Part shown: piece after piece, positions 21,420 through 30,572 of the stretch
Layout of the letters: each line of letters starts with the position of its first letter
How positions within the stretch are numbered: the first letter of the stretch is position 1
Assembly: GCF_013303125.1 (NCBI RefSeq)
Contig: NZ_JABTTE010000003.1
Span: 1 to 64,000 of the forward strand
DNA: 64,000 nucleotides
Source: Calidifontibacillus erzurumensis
GTDB taxonomy: Bacteria > Bacillota > Bacilli > Bacillales > Bacillaceae_J
Reading direction: 5' to 3'
Program-made: the position numbers and the translations under genes
The notes under the pieces: generated by a model
What the model saw: the letters and a program-made list of their open reading frames with translations, nothing else
Databases searched by the model: none
Told to the model about the DNA's origin: nothing

Positions 21420-23399
21420 TTATTTCAATTCAATTTGATTAAAATAATTTTTCCCTAATTCACGAATCATATCAACAGTATGAGGGTTCTCAAGGGAAGA
21501 AAGATCTCCTGTATCTTTGTTTAAAAAGGCAGCTTTAATGGCTCGGCGCATAACTTTTGCATTTCGTGTTTTTGGTAAATCTTGAACGAAGAAAATTTCT
21601 TTTGGTTTTAATGCTTTCCCTAATTTTTGCACTACAAGTTCCATTGCTTCCTTTTTAATAATGTCTGTATCAGGTTGTTTATCTTTTAATACAGCAAAGC
21701 AAACAGCCGCTTCACCTTTCACATCATCTGGAATCCCAATCGTCCCTGCTTCAACAATCGCTGGATGTTCCACTAAAATTGATTCGAGTTCAGCTGGACC
21801 AAGTCGTTTTCCAGCAACATTTAAAATATCATCAGAACGCCCTGTAATTGTATAAAAGCCATCTTCATCTTTAATAACCCAATCTCCGTGAACCCATGTA
21901 TCCGGCCAACGGTTCCAATAAGAATTTTCATAACGGTCAGGTTCATTCCAAAAACCGTTCGTCATTCCAACCCATGGTTTTGTAATAACAAGCTCTCCAA
22001 CTTCACCGACAACCGGTTTGCCATTCTCATCATAAACATGGACGTCCATACCTGGAACTGCAGAATTGAAAGTAATCGGACCGATAGGCCTAATTAAAAC
22101 ATTGCAGAGAATACCGCCGGATATTTCTGTACCTCCTGAATAGTTGATAATTGGAATGCTTTTTTGCCCAACTTTTTCAAACAACCATAACCATGGTTCT
22201 GGATTCCACGGTTCTCCTGTTGATCCAATCGCTTTTAATCTTGAAAGATCATGTTTCTGAACCCATGTTTCACCATGCTTCATGAGTGAACGAATTAAAG
22301 TTGGTGATATTCCTAAGTGTGTAACGCCATGTTTGCTTGCCACTTCCCAAATACGGTCAGGGTTTGGATAATCCGGGGTTCCCTCAAATAATAGAATACT
22401 AGCACCATTTAGCAAGCCACCGAAAATTAAGAAAGGTCCCATCATCCATCCCATGTCCGTATACCAAAAAAGCGTATCTCCTTGTTTGACATCCATGACC
22501 ACTCCAGCATCAAACGCTGCTTTTATTGGAAACCCTGTATGTGTATGAACAGCTCCTTTAGGTTTTCCGGTCGTCCCGGATGTATACAAAAGCATGAGAG
22601 GTTCATTACTTTCCATTTCTACAGTTTTAGGGGAACATTGTAATTTTTGCCCGTTCTCTAGGAAAGAATCCCAAGAAATGTCGAGCTTGTCGTTCCACGG
22701 AATATCATGATTTAATCGACGGACAACAACAACTTTTTCAATTGTCGGCGACAGACCGACTGCTCGGTCTGCTTCGAGTTTCATCATAACTTGTTTTCCG
22801 CGGCGCAGGAAACCGTCTGCAGTTATTAACATTTTTGCTTTAGCAGCATTGATCCGTGTGGCAACTGCTTCTGCACCATAACCAGAAAAAGCAGGGGAGA
22901 AGATTGCACCTATTTTAGCTATTGCCAGCATTGCGATCACTGTTTCTGGAATCATTGGCATATAAATCGAAACAACATCACCTTTTTGAATCCCACTAGC
23001 AATCAACCCATTTGCTGCTCTTATTACTTCATCCTGAAGTTCTTGAAACGAATAACGGATTACTTGTCCATCGTCGCTTTCCCAAATCAAAGCAACTTTA
23101 TCTTTCGTTTGCTCACATGAAGCCCATTTTTCAACAGCATTATGAACCACATTAGATTTGCTATCTACAAACCAATGAGGCCATTTCATTCCTTGATCTA
23201 AGTTTAAAGTTTTTTTATAAGGTTGATACCATTCAATTCCGAGTTCTTTTACAGCTTCATCCCAAAACCACTCAATATCTTGAATTGATTTTTTATAAAA
23301 AGAATCATAATTTTGAAATCCCAATTTTTTCATCCATCGATATAGTCTTGTAGATTCGATGTAAGCGTTATCAGGAAACCAAACAGCTTGATTTAACAT
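21420..23399 (-). CDS. acyl-CoA synthetase (AMP-forming), Acs/acetoacetyl-CoA synthetase-like
   Basis: A 659-residue acid:CoA ligase of the same superfamily as the enzyme at 9838 but clearly a different branch. The P-loop is LYTSGTTGKPKGAVHTH; the acyl-pocket motif is YSGGTEISGG, close to the SGGT-type motif of acetoacetyl-CoA synthetases rather than TWWQTE of acetyl-CoA synthetase; the C-terminal lysine is in LPKTRNAKVMRR. Substrate is therefore not acetate with any confidence; acetoacetate or another short acid is plausible. GGGAGG six bases before the ATG at 23399 decides the start against the longer reading from 23456. It is a single gene. Confidence 0.85.
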   Translation of the reverse strand: MLNQAVWFPDNAYIESTRLYRWMKKLGFQNYDSFYKKSIQDIEWFWDEAVKELGIEWYQPYKKTLNLDQGMKWPHWFVDSKSNVVHNAVEKWASCEQTKDKVALIWESDDGQVIRYSFQELQDEVIRAANGLIASGIQKGDVVSIYMPMIPETVIAMLAIAKIGAIFSPAFSGYGAEAVATRINAAKAKMLITADGFLRRGKQVMMKLEADRAVGLSPTIEKVVVVRRLNHDIPWNDKLDISWDSFLENGQKLQCSPKTVEMESNEPLMLLYTSGTTGKPKGAVHTHTGFPIKAAFDAGVVMDVKQGDTLFWYTDMGWMMGPFLIFGGLLNGASILLFEGTPDYPNPDRIWEVASKHGVTHLGISPTLIRSLMKHGETWVQKHDLSRLKAIGSTGEPWNPEPWLWLFEKVGQKSIPIINYSGGTEISGGILCNVLIRPIGPITFNSAVPGMDVHVYDENGKPVVGEVGELVITKPWVGMTNGFWNEPDRYENSYWNRWPDTWVHGDWVIKDEDGFYTITGRSDDILNVAGKRLGPAELESILVEHPAIVEAGTIGIPDDVKGEAAVCFAVLKDKQPDTDIIKKEAMELVVQKLGKALKPKEIFFVQDLPKTRNAKVMRRAIKAAFLNKDTGDLSSLENPHTVDMIRELGKNYFNQIELK

Positions 23400-23579
23400 A
23401 TAAAACCTCCCACAGCGAAAATCGTTTCTATTATCAGAATATTCATTCATATACATTAATAATACTACAACTTTATATTTAATAGGAAGAAAAATTATAT
23501 GAATTTTATTGTACGATGATGTAAATGATGATTACAAAAAGTAGGGAAGAGGAATAAAGAATTAGTGGATTTTACTGAA

Positions 23580-23651
23580 AAAAATAAAAAAGGTATTAGG
23601 AGAGAACCTTTTGTTCAATTTGCAATGGGTTCGATCTTCCAAATACCTTTC
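23580..23651 (-). terminator. intrinsic terminator of the xerS-like gene
   Basis: AAAGGTATT near 23589-23597 pairs with AATACCTTT near 23642-23650, with an inner GAACC/GGTTC stem. On the minus strand a T-rich run follows directly. Confidence 0.75.
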
Positions 23652-23664
23652 ATATAATATTAAA

Positions 23665-24762
23665 CTAGTTATCATTTTCTTTTAGCTTGTCTAACGTATT
23701 TAACCTGTTGATAGCTCTTTTTAAATCATCATTTTGTATATGCGTATAAATCATTGTTGTTTGAATGGAAGCATGACCAAGCTGCCGCCTTAATTTTGGC
23801 ACATCGTTGATTTCCGCGTGATATCTTGTTGCAAAGGAATGGCGCAGTTTGTGAACTGACAGGGAAGGTTTACCAAATGCTATTGCATATTTTTCAACAA
23901 GTTTTTCAACCGCACGAGCCGTCAGCCGCCTAGATGTGCCTTTTGGACCCATTGGAGCAGATATAAAAAGCGCTTTATTTGTTTTGTCGACCTTATATCT
24001 GTCTGTTCGGATGTTAAGATATGCTTTTAAATCAGTCATCGCTTGTTCGCTGAAGTAAACATATTGTTCTTTATTTCCTTTACGAATTACCCTTGCGTTA
24101 TATTTATTGAAATCAATATCTCCGATATCAAGCCAAACTAATTCGGAAAGGCGAAGGCCGGAACCTAAGAATAAAGAAATAATTGCTGTATCACGCTCGC
24201 GGTTAAAGTTATAAAAGTTTAATTTTTTCTTGTCGTCTTTTACTAATTCACCATATCCTTGAGCAACGAATGCTCGAAACTCTTCGTATTCATCACCTTT
24301 TAATATTTTTCCTTCCATTCGATTTGCAGTTGTCTCAGGATCTTCAGCCACTTTATTGAATTCAATTTTAGCCATAACATTTCTATTTATGTAAGGTTCA
24401 AGTTCATCAGTTTCAGCGATATTTTGCAAATAATGGAATAATGATTTTAGAGCAGACAATTTTCGATTGACTGTAATAGACTTATTGTTAAGTTGATAGT
24501 TAAGAAAGCCGAGAAAGGCTTCAATTTGTAACGTCGTAAGCTTTTCAAGAATAGATAAAGGAATTTCTTTAATTGGTCCTGGATGAAATCCTTCAGAAAC
24601 AAGCCAATTAAAAAAGATTTTAAAATCATGGCAATAATTTAATAAAGATGCTGGTGATAAAGTCCGCCGTTTATGATCAATAAATTCTTCAACATACCAA
24701 GGCAATTCAGATAAAATTTGCTCAAGTTTTTTGTAAAAATGCTGCTGGCCAGATCTTGCCAT
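23665..24762 (-). CDS. xerS: tyrosine recombinase XerS-like
   Basis: A 365-residue tyrosine recombinase resembling XerS, the single-protein chromosome dimer resolvase of streptococci (about 356 residues). The N-terminal SAM-like core-binding domain contains PWYVEEF and the IPLSILEKLT segment, both close to XerS. All catalytic residues are visible: Arg204 (GSGLRLSE), Lys228 (RKGNK), His304 and Arg307 (HKLRHSFATR), His330 (LGHAS) and the nucleophile Tyr339. The ATG at 24762 follows GAGGTGA. It stands alone, not inside a mobile element, which suits a housekeeping or accessory Xer role; XerC/XerD homologues presumably exist elsewhere. Confidence 0.85.
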   Translation of the reverse strand: MARSGQQHFYKKLEQILSELPWYVEEFIDHKRRTLSPASLLNYCHDFKIFFNWLVSEGFHPGPIKEIPLSILEKLTTLQIEAFLGFLNYQLNNKSITVNRKLSALKSLFHYLQNIAETDELEPYINRNVMAKIEFNKVAEDPETTANRMEGKILKGDEYEEFRAFVAQGYGELVKDDKKKLNFYNFNRERDTAIISLFLGSGLRLSELVWLDIGDIDFNKYNARVIRKGNKEQYVYFSEQAMTDLKAYLNIRTDRYKVDKTNKALFISAPMGPKGTSRRLTARAVEKLVEKYAIAFGKPSLSVHKLRHSFATRYHAEINDVPKLRRQLGHASIQTTMIYTHIQNDDLKRAINRLNTLDKLKENDN

Positions 24763-25271
24763 AAAAATCACCTCAAATCCAATTATAATGGAGGGAGGCT
24801 TTTTTGTACATACATTATTACATCAAATTAATATTTTACGTAATAATATAAATTTTAAAGTCCAGCAGCAATGAACCTCTTCTATTATAAAAAATTAAAT
24901 TTTTACCTTTAACTTTTCATGAGTAGCTTCTGAAATGAAATAATATGAATATTTATTTGCTAAAGAAAAAATTACATCAAATCCTGATTTTAATAAACAA
25001 AAACAATAGATTCTAAAATTTCAATCTACAAAGGTTAATGAATCAAATTATTAGTTAATATTGAGTTAACATAAAATGATTATGCTTTACTCTTATTGTT
25101 AAAAAAATAAGGACGAAAATTTTTTCGCCCACATTTATAAATTTGCAATCATCTAGGTTTATGTCTAATATCTTTATAATCCATTTCCTTAATTTTCGAT
25201 ATTAAAACTACTTTAACATACATTCATATAAATATTCAAAATTTCAGATATTTTCCATTAAATAAACAAAT
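24763..25271. other. gene-free region upstream of xerS
   Basis: About 500 bp without a gene. It holds an inverted repeat ATTATTAC (24814-24821) / GTAATAAT (24840-24847) with an 18-bp spacer, and AGTTAACATAA at 25064-25074, which equals one half-site of the Bacillus dif consensus. Whether either is a Xer target is open. The GNAT gene terminator is at its right end. Confidence 0.4.
25098..25133 (-). terminator. intrinsic terminator of the GNAT gene
   Basis: On the minus strand GGGCGAAAAAATTTTCGTCC forms a short GC-capped hairpin followed by TTATTTTTTT. A near copy of this terminator is found at 25984-26018. Confidence 0.75.
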
Positions 25272-25706
25272 TTAAACAAATTCTTTGACCATTAGAACAT
25301 GTGGGATTCCATCTTCCATAAATGTGTCAGATAAAGTTTGATAGCCAAGTTTTTTATAAAAGCCTTCTGCTTGCGTTTGTCCGTGAAGTTTTACTTTAGA
25401 TAATCCCATTTCTTTTGCTATTTCTTCTAACGTATTGATTATCACTTTTCCAAGACCAAATTTACGGTATGGTTTTAAGACGCAAATCCTCTCTAACTTT
25501 CCAAATCCATCAAGGGATCTTATCCTTCCTGTACCGACTGGTCGTTGATCATAAAAAACGATGATGTGCTTGCATTGGCCATCCAGTGTATCAAATTCAT
25601 CAAACTCATCTTCTAATGGTACCCCTTGTTCCTCTACAAAGACCTCTTTCCTAATTTGAAATGCTATTTGTAAATCCTCTTCAATTGAAATTCTTTTTGC
25701 TTTCAC
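25272..25706 (-). CDS. GNAT family N-acetyltransferase, YjcF-like
   Basis: A 144-residue single-domain GNAT protein. The acetyl-CoA pyrophosphate loop appears as RKFGLGKV near residues 81-88, preceded by the strand ERICVLKPY. The N-terminal RKEVFVEEQGVPLEDEFD is typical of the YjcF/ElaA group. Substrate unknown. The start is GTG at 25706, with AAAGGA about eleven bases upstream. Confidence 0.85.
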   Translation of the reverse strand: MKAKRISIEEDLQIAFQIRKEVFVEEQGVPLEDEFDEFDTLDGQCKHIIVFYDQRPVGTGRIRSLDGFGKLERICVLKPYRKFGLGKVIINTLEEIAKEMGLSKVKLHGQTQAEGFYKKLGYQTLSDTFMEDGIPHVLMVKEFV

Positions 25707-26033
25707 TTATTATCAATCCTTTCCGGACCAATTCTTTTAAGTTATATTTAGTTCAGCCATAAAATTAATATATATGTTTTTTGTTGTAAATACAAAATAA
25801 TAGGGGCATTTGTACAGATTAGGTATATTGTTCATTATCTTTTTATTTTCATAATGAATCATTTTCAGTAAATATTTAATCCCCATTATACATTGTTGAT
25901 GATTTCAATAACGAATACATGTCTTAAATATTTTTATTTAGTTTACATAATAATATTATAGTTTATTTATCATATTATTAATACAAAAATAAGGACGAAG
26001 TTTTTTCTTCGCCCCTCCGTTAATAATATTATA
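25707..26033. other. intergenic region without recognised gene
   Basis: AT-rich DNA between two leftward genes. Apart from the terminator at its right end nothing was recognised in either strand. Confidence 0.5.
25984..26018 (-). terminator. intrinsic terminator of the LysM-Gmad2 gene
   Basis: On the minus strand GGGGCGAAG and CTTCGTCC pair across an A-rich loop, followed by TTATTTTTG. It is closely similar to the terminator at 25098-25133. Confidence 0.75.
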
Positions 26034-26834
26034 TTACCAAAAAAAGATTGGAACACTTACTAAATCTTGAATACTGCCATCTTTTGCACTTCGCGAATAT
26101 ACCCAAAGTTCCCCTGTTCTTGTCGTTGGATTTCTATCAAAGGGCACAATACTACTAAAATTCCCATAGGCCGGAGCACCAATATCTGCCGTTGTAAATC
26201 GTTCATTCGATACAACAACACCGTTTGCATCCCTAACTTGGTGTAAAACATTAGCTTCAAATACCCTTGCCTGCCCTACTATTCTTTGTCTATTTACTAA
26301 TCTTGTAGCGGGATAAGGACTCCAAACTACTATATTTCTGGACGTTGGCAATGGAACAATTAGATAATCACCTGGCCAAATAAAATCCGGTTGAAATGCA
26401 GGTCTGCCTTCATTTGCTCTAACGATGCTAGAAACTGTAGTCCCAAATCTTCTTGCAATGCGATTAAGAGTATCTCCCATTTGGATTTCATATATCATCA
26501 CAGGAATTCTTAAGGTTTGGCCTGTAAAGATCATGTTTGGATTTTCAATGTTGTTTATCCCTGCCACTAAATCCATTGTTGTACTAAATCTATATGCGAT
26601 GTCCCAGATTGTATCATTCATTTTTACAATATACGTTACTAAATTTATATTCCTTTGTCTTGGAACAATTAAAACATTTCCAGGGTAAATGAGACCTGGA
26701 TCTGTTACTGGTGGGTATAAGTGGTTAACTCGTAAAATTGCATCCACGTTACTTTGTAATCTTTGTGCAATGGAATAAACTGTATCCCCTGGACGAACAG
26801 TATATATGGATGCTTCATTAAAAACGATCGGCAC
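26034..26834 (-). CDS. LysM-repeat protein with C-terminal Gmad2 domain, probably spore-associated
   Basis: About 266 residues. Three LysM domains follow one another, each seen by its YTVRPGDTVYSIA / YIVKMNDTIWDIA / YEIQMGDTLNRIA opening and a proline-rich end such as YPGNVLIVP. The last ~90 residues match the Gmad2 immunoglobulin-like domain found in spore germination proteins such as GerM (RVFEANVLHQVRDANG and the FTTADIGAPAYG stretch). No signal peptide is present, which suits a mother-cell protein placed on the spore. The GTG at 26834 is preferred because GGAGTGA precedes it; the ATG at 26855 has no ribosome binding site and lies right behind a TATAAT motif. Confidence 0.82.
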   Translation of the reverse strand: MPIVFNEASIYTVRPGDTVYSIAQRLQSNVDAILRVNHLYPPVTDPGLIYPGNVLIVPRQRNINLVTYIVKMNDTIWDIAYRFSTTMDLVAGINNIENPNMIFTGQTLRIPVMIYEIQMGDTLNRIARRFGTTVSSIVRANEGRPAFQPDFIWPGDYLIVPLPTSRNIVVWSPYPATRLVNRQRIVGQARVFEANVLHQVRDANGVVVSNERFTTADIGAPAYGNFSSIVPFDRNPTTRTGELWVYSRSAKDGSIQDLVSVPIFFW

Positions 26835-27042
26835 CCTAATCACTCCATTTTCCATATATATTATATAATGAACACATCCCTACAATTTAGATTATTGAAC
26901 TCCTTTTAGTTTTGTTCCAGTATTTTTAAAAGGGTGTATCAATTACGAAAAATAGAGTAATTTTAGGGTGCTTATTTTTCTACATTAAAACAAATCATTT
27001 GTTTTCAATTATATTGACTGTTAATCCCAACAAATCCATCTT

Positions 27043-27690
27043 TTAATATTCTCTATTTTTATAAAATTCAAGGGAAATTAAATACGAAATGATGCTAATT
27101 ACAATCGTTATGGCGACCAATATCCCAATAAGTTCAATCTTTGATTGTTGTATAAAAAATTCCATCAGCTTTGTTTTGGAATAATAATCCATGTTATTTA
27201 CAACTGAAACAGAACCAATGATAAATATAAAAAAGATGATATAATTTGGAAATCTTGATTTGATATATCCCCATTTAAATATTAATGGTAAGGAAATCGA
27301 AGCAAATATTGTACTACCGATGATTGCTCCAATAATTCCTTCTGTTGTCAACCATTCGTATTTTAATGGGATTTGTAACAGTTTAACAAGAAAATAAACA
27401 AGGCAATTCATTACGATGGCAAAAAGAAGATATACGTAAACCGAAATATATTTTGACAAGACAATCGTTTGTTTTTTAATTGGTAAGCTAATCAAAACTA
27501 TATCACTATTATTTTTCTCATCTATTTGACTGGCACAAAGGAGTAAGGAATAACTAATTGCTAATACACTTATTGTAAATCCTGCTGGACCGATATTAGA
27601 AAGTGTGGCAAGGAAAAAAATAATGAGCAAACAAACAATAAATAAATTTTTCTTCTGAATCAGTAAATCCTTTTTAATAAGATGATACAA
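27043..27690 (-). CDS. ABC-2 type transporter permease
   Basis: About 215 residues with six hydrophobic segments, e.g. LFIVCLLIIFFLATLSNIGPAG and the C-terminal IGILVAITIVISIISYLISLEF. It pairs with the ATPase encoded just upstream, whose reading frame it overlaps. TTG at 27690 lies five bases after AAGGGGTGA; the GTG at 27699 is inside that ribosome binding site. The exported substrate is unknown; in YtrA-type operons such transporters respond to cell-envelope antibiotics. Confidence 0.82.
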   Translation of the reverse strand: MYHLIKKDLLIQKKNLFIVCLLIIFFLATLSNIGPAGFTISVLAISYSLLLCASQIDEKNNSDIVLISLPIKKQTIVLSKYISVYVYLLFAIVMNCLVYFLVKLLQIPLKYEWLTTEGIIGAIIGSTIFASISLPLIFKWGYIKSRFPNYIIFFIFIIGSVSVVNNMDYYSKTKLMEFFIQQSKIELIGILVAITIVISIISYLISLEFYKNREY

Positions 27691-28552
27691 ATTGATCACC
27701 CCTTCTGATTGAAAATACTAAGATATCCTCAATTGTTGGTTTTTCTATTAGAACTGAATCTCCGAACATTTTTTTGATTTTATTTTTATTCATCGATAGT
27801 GCTTCAAAACCTAATTCATTAACCTTTAAACCGATTAATTGCTCTTCAAGATGTGCTGATAATTTGTCTTTTGTGCCCTTTACGATACAATACTCTTCGG
27901 TAAGTTCATCTTTTGTTTTGCTAAATACAATCTCTCCGTTGTTAATTAAAGTTATGAAATCAGCAATTTTGTCTAAATCAGAAGTGATATGGGTTGAGAA
28001 AAAGATCGATTTGTTTTCATCTAGCATTAAAGATTGAAGAATTTCTAACAGTTCTCTTCTTACAAGCGGATCTAAACCAGAAGTTGGTTCATCCATAATA
28101 AGCAGCTCTGCATGATGTGAAAGTGCAACCGCTAATGAAAATTTCATCTTCATTCCTTTTGATAAATTTTTTATTTTCTTTTTTAATGGCAGATCAAACT
28201 CCTTTGCAAATTTTTGAAATACTTCCTCATCCCAATGGAGATAAAAACGCTTAATAATATTTTTCATTTCCTGAATGGTAAGTTCTTCATAAAAATAATT
28301 TTCATCGTAAACAAATCCGATTTTTTCCTTTATTGCAATTTCATCTTTTACATGATCCAACCCAAAAACTTGAATCGTACCACTATCTTTTTTGATCAAA
28401 TTCATAATAAGTTTTATTATTGAGGTTTTCCCCGCACCATTTGGTCCAATAAACCCCATAATGTAACCTCTCTCGAGTGAAAAATTAATATTTTTTAATT
28501 CAAAGTCTTTATATTTTTTTGAGACATTTCTTATTTCCAGTATGTTGCTCAT
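27674..28552 (-). CDS. ABC transporter ATP-binding protein
   Basis: A 292-residue ABC ATPase. Walker A GPNGAGKT is at residues 36-43, the signature reads LSKGMKMKFSLA, and Walker B is LLIMDEPTSGLDP. A C-terminal extension of about 80 residues follows the nucleotide-binding domain. It belongs to the YtrB/EcsA-like exporters that work with an ABC-2 permease. GAAGGGGGA inside the last codons of the GntR gene is its ribosome binding site; the two genes are two bases apart. Confidence 0.92.
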   Translation of the reverse strand: MSNILEIRNVSKKYKDFELKNINFSLERGYIMGFIGPNGAGKTSIIKLIMNLIKKDSGTIQVFGLDHVKDEIAIKEKIGFVYDENYFYEELTIQEMKNIIKRFYLHWDEEVFQKFAKEFDLPLKKKIKNLSKGMKMKFSLAVALSHHAELLIMDEPTSGLDPLVRRELLEILQSLMLDENKSIFFSTHITSDLDKIADFITLINNGEIVFSKTKDELTEEYCIVKGTKDKLSAHLEEQLIGLKVNELGFEALSMNKNKIKKMFGDSVLIEKPTIEDILVFSIRRGDQFVSSY

Positions 28553-28554
28553 TT

Positions 28555-28929
28555 TTATCCCCCTTCATAAATGATCTCCAAAATTTCTTTAAGATCCTCT
28601 AGCGATAAACCAATTAGCTTAGCAATTGTAACTGCTTCGGTCATTTTTTCCTCGACCATTTTGACCTTCGCTTCCTTTAACATTTCTTTGTTCATTTCAG
28701 CTACAAAGGAACCTTTTCCTCCAACGGTAACTATATATCCTTCCTTTTCAAGTTCGTCATAAGCCCTTTTTGTCGTTATGACACTAATATTTAATTCTTT
28801 TGCTAATTTTCTGATCGATGGAAGTGGTTGTGAAGCGGTCAACTCCCCTTTTACAATTTGTTCTTTAATTTGTTCTACAATCTGCATGTAAATTGGATCA
28901 TTTGAAGAATTTGATATAACTATATTCAC
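28555..28929 (-). CDS. GntR family regulator, YtrA subfamily
   Basis: A 124-residue regulator with only the winged-helix DNA-binding domain (DPIYMQIVEQIKEQIVKGEL, then LPSIRKLAKELNISVITTKRAYDELEKEGY) and a short helical dimerisation tail, as in YtrA. It is the first gene of the ABC transporter operon and probably represses it through the 23-bp inverted repeat at 28961-28983. GTG at 28929 gives the usual MNIVISNSS start and stands nine bases after AAAAGGG; the ATG at 28938 is too close to that site. Confidence 0.9.
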   Translation of the reverse strand: MNIVISNSSNDPIYMQIVEQIKEQIVKGELTASQPLPSIRKLAKELNISVITTKRAYDELEKEGYIVTVGGKGSFVAEMNKEMLKEAKVKMVEEKMTEAVTIAKLIGLSLEDLKEILEIIYEGG

Positions 28930-28960
28930 AGCTGACATCCCTTTTCTTATATTGTTATCA

Positions 28961-28983
28961 CTGTATATAAACATTATATACAG
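28961..28983 (-). promoter_or_regulatory. perfect inverted-repeat operator of the GntR-ABC operon
   Basis: CTGTATATAA (28961-28970) and TTATATACAG (28974-28983) are exact complements around ACA. The repeat covers the -10 hexamer of the operon promoter, the expected arrangement for autorepression by the GntR protein. Confidence 0.82.
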
Positions 28984-29001
28984 TATATACAAAAGTGTCA
29001 A
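28973..29001 (-). promoter_or_regulatory. consensus sigma-A promoter of the GntR-ABC operon
   Basis: On the minus strand TTGACA (29001-28996) and TATAAT (28978-28973) are separated by exactly 17 bases: both hexamers and the spacing equal the consensus. Such a strong promoter requires repression, which the overlapping operator can supply. Confidence 0.88.
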
Positions 29002-29116
29002 ATAAATACGACCAAATCATAACGATTTGATCGATCTATTTTCAAACTGCCATATATTTAAAAACTTCATTAACATTTGCGAAATGTTTTAAAAATGATT
29101 GTTGATTATTTGTTTA

Positions 29117-29165
29117 CGAAAAAAGGGGCTGTTCAAAAAATCGAATTTCCGACCTTGAACGCCCC
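29117..29165 (-). terminator. intrinsic terminator of the yhfP-like gene
   Basis: GGGGCTGTTCAA (29125-29136) pairs with TTGAACGCCCC (29155-29165) with one bulge. On the minus strand TTTTTTCG follows. Confidence 0.82.
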
Positions 29166-29251
29166 TCCATTTTGTTTCAAAACAAATATATCGTTTTTAG
29201 GATCCTTTAATACATTGTTTTTTCAAATAATAAGAAGTTTTTTAGAGTATA

Positions 29252-30244
29252 TTAAAGTTTTACAACATATCTACCTTTCGCTTTTCCAGCTAAAATAGAC
29301 TGTAATGCATTTGGTAACTCATCTAAACTAATTTCATGTCCAATCGTTTCGAGTAATTGAGCAGGTTTTAAATCAGTAGCCATTTGTTGCCATAATTCTT
29401 TTCTAATTTCCATTGGGCAGTAGACCGAATCAACTCCTAGAATGCTTACACCTCGAAGAATGAAAGGAAAAACAGTTGTCGAAACATCGCTGCCACCAGT
29501 CAAACCACTGACAGCAACAGCCCCATTATATTTAAGTTGAGATACGATTGCTGCAAGCGTTTTTCCACCAACTGGGTCAACAGCAGCTGCCCAACGCTGT
29601 TTTCCAAGAGGCGGTATTTTCTCTCCAACGATTTCTTCTCTCGAAATAATTTCTTTTGCCCCGAGTTCTTGTAAATAACGATGTTCTGACTCTTTACCCG
29701 TACTAGCAACGACATTGTAACCTTTTTTAGCTAACATCGCCACGGCCATGCTCCCAACTCCACCTGTTGCACCAGTAACTAGAACTTCACCTGACTCAGG
29801 AGTGATTCCATGTTTTTCTAAGTGATAAATTGATAATGCAGCAGTAAATCCGGCAGTTCCGTAAACCATTGCTTCTTTCAGTGTCATCCCTTTAGGAAGT
29901 GGAACAATCCAATCACCCGGAACTCTTGCATATTCACTAAAACCCCCAAAATGGGAAACACCCAATTCATAGCTAGTGACTATAACTTCATCCCCTTCAC
30001 GAAATCGTGCATCTTTTGAATCGACAACTATTCCTGCCAAATCTATCCCAGGAATGAATGGGTATGTTTTAACGATTTTTCCATTTGGAATGCTGGCTAA
30101 TCCATCCTTATAATTTACGCTTGAATATTGAACACGGATTGTAACATCACTATCAGGCAAATCATTCAAATTTAATTGTTGAATACCTGATTGAAAATTA
30201 TCTCCTACTTTGTTTACGACAAATGCCCGGAATTTTTTCTCCAC
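29252..30244 (-). CDS. yhfP: YhdH/YhfP family quinone oxidoreductase (acryloyl-CoA reductase-like)
   Basis: A 330-residue NADPH-dependent medium-chain reductase without structural or catalytic zinc. N-terminal VQYSSVNYKDGLA and PFIPGIDLAGIV, Rossmann loop VTGATGGVGSMAVAML, and a C-terminal AKGRYVVKL ending fit the YhdH/YhfP/AcuI group. AcuI reduces acryloyl-CoA; the substrate here is not fixed by sequence. The GTG at 30244 follows AAGGGGAG with seven bases of spacing and gives the same length as B. subtilis YhfP; the ATG at 30316 is upstream without a site. Confidence 0.87.
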   Translation of the reverse strand: MEKKFRAFVVNKVGDNFQSGIQQLNLNDLPDSDVTIRVQYSSVNYKDGLASIPNGKIVKTYPFIPGIDLAGIVVDSKDARFREGDEVIVTSYELGVSHFGGFSEYARVPGDWIVPLPKGMTLKEAMVYGTAGFTAALSIYHLEKHGITPESGEVLVTGATGGVGSMAVAMLAKKGYNVVASTGKESEHRYLQELGAKEIISREEIVGEKIPPLGKQRWAAAVDPVGGKTLAAIVSQLKYNGAVAVSGLTGGSDVSTTVFPFILRGVSILGVDSVYCPMEIRKELWQQMATDLKPAQLLETIGHEISLDELPNALQSILAGKAKGRYVVKL

Positions 30245-30572
30245 AATTATACTCCCCTTATTATAAGATTCATATATTCTATTTTTTTGTAGTTTAAAAA
30301 TATTCAGAGTATTCATGGGTATTATTGTAACATAATCATTCTATTAATTGTATATTTTATCCTGAAATCCAAGATGACTGTAAGATAAATGGAAAATCAT
30401 TTAAATTTTAGAAAACAATAAAGTATTCAAGAATTTGAGGGATGTTAGCAAAATTTAATGAAGCGAAATTAACCCATTAAATAGTTTTAATGGAGAACTT
30501 GATACGTGTCATATCGATTTTTTTAATCTCCGCTTTTGATTTCCCTTTCCTATTTCATAATGCTTCACTAAA
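30245..30572. other. intergenic region without recognised gene
   Basis: AT-rich DNA between two leftward genes. No ORF with a ribosome binding site, repeat or RNA motif was recognised before the cobT terminator. Confidence 0.5.

Noticed and set aside
25064..25090. Complete Bacillus dif site upstream of xerS
   Set aside because: Only one 11-bp half-site agrees; the other half does not match, and such a match may arise by chance in AT-rich DNA.
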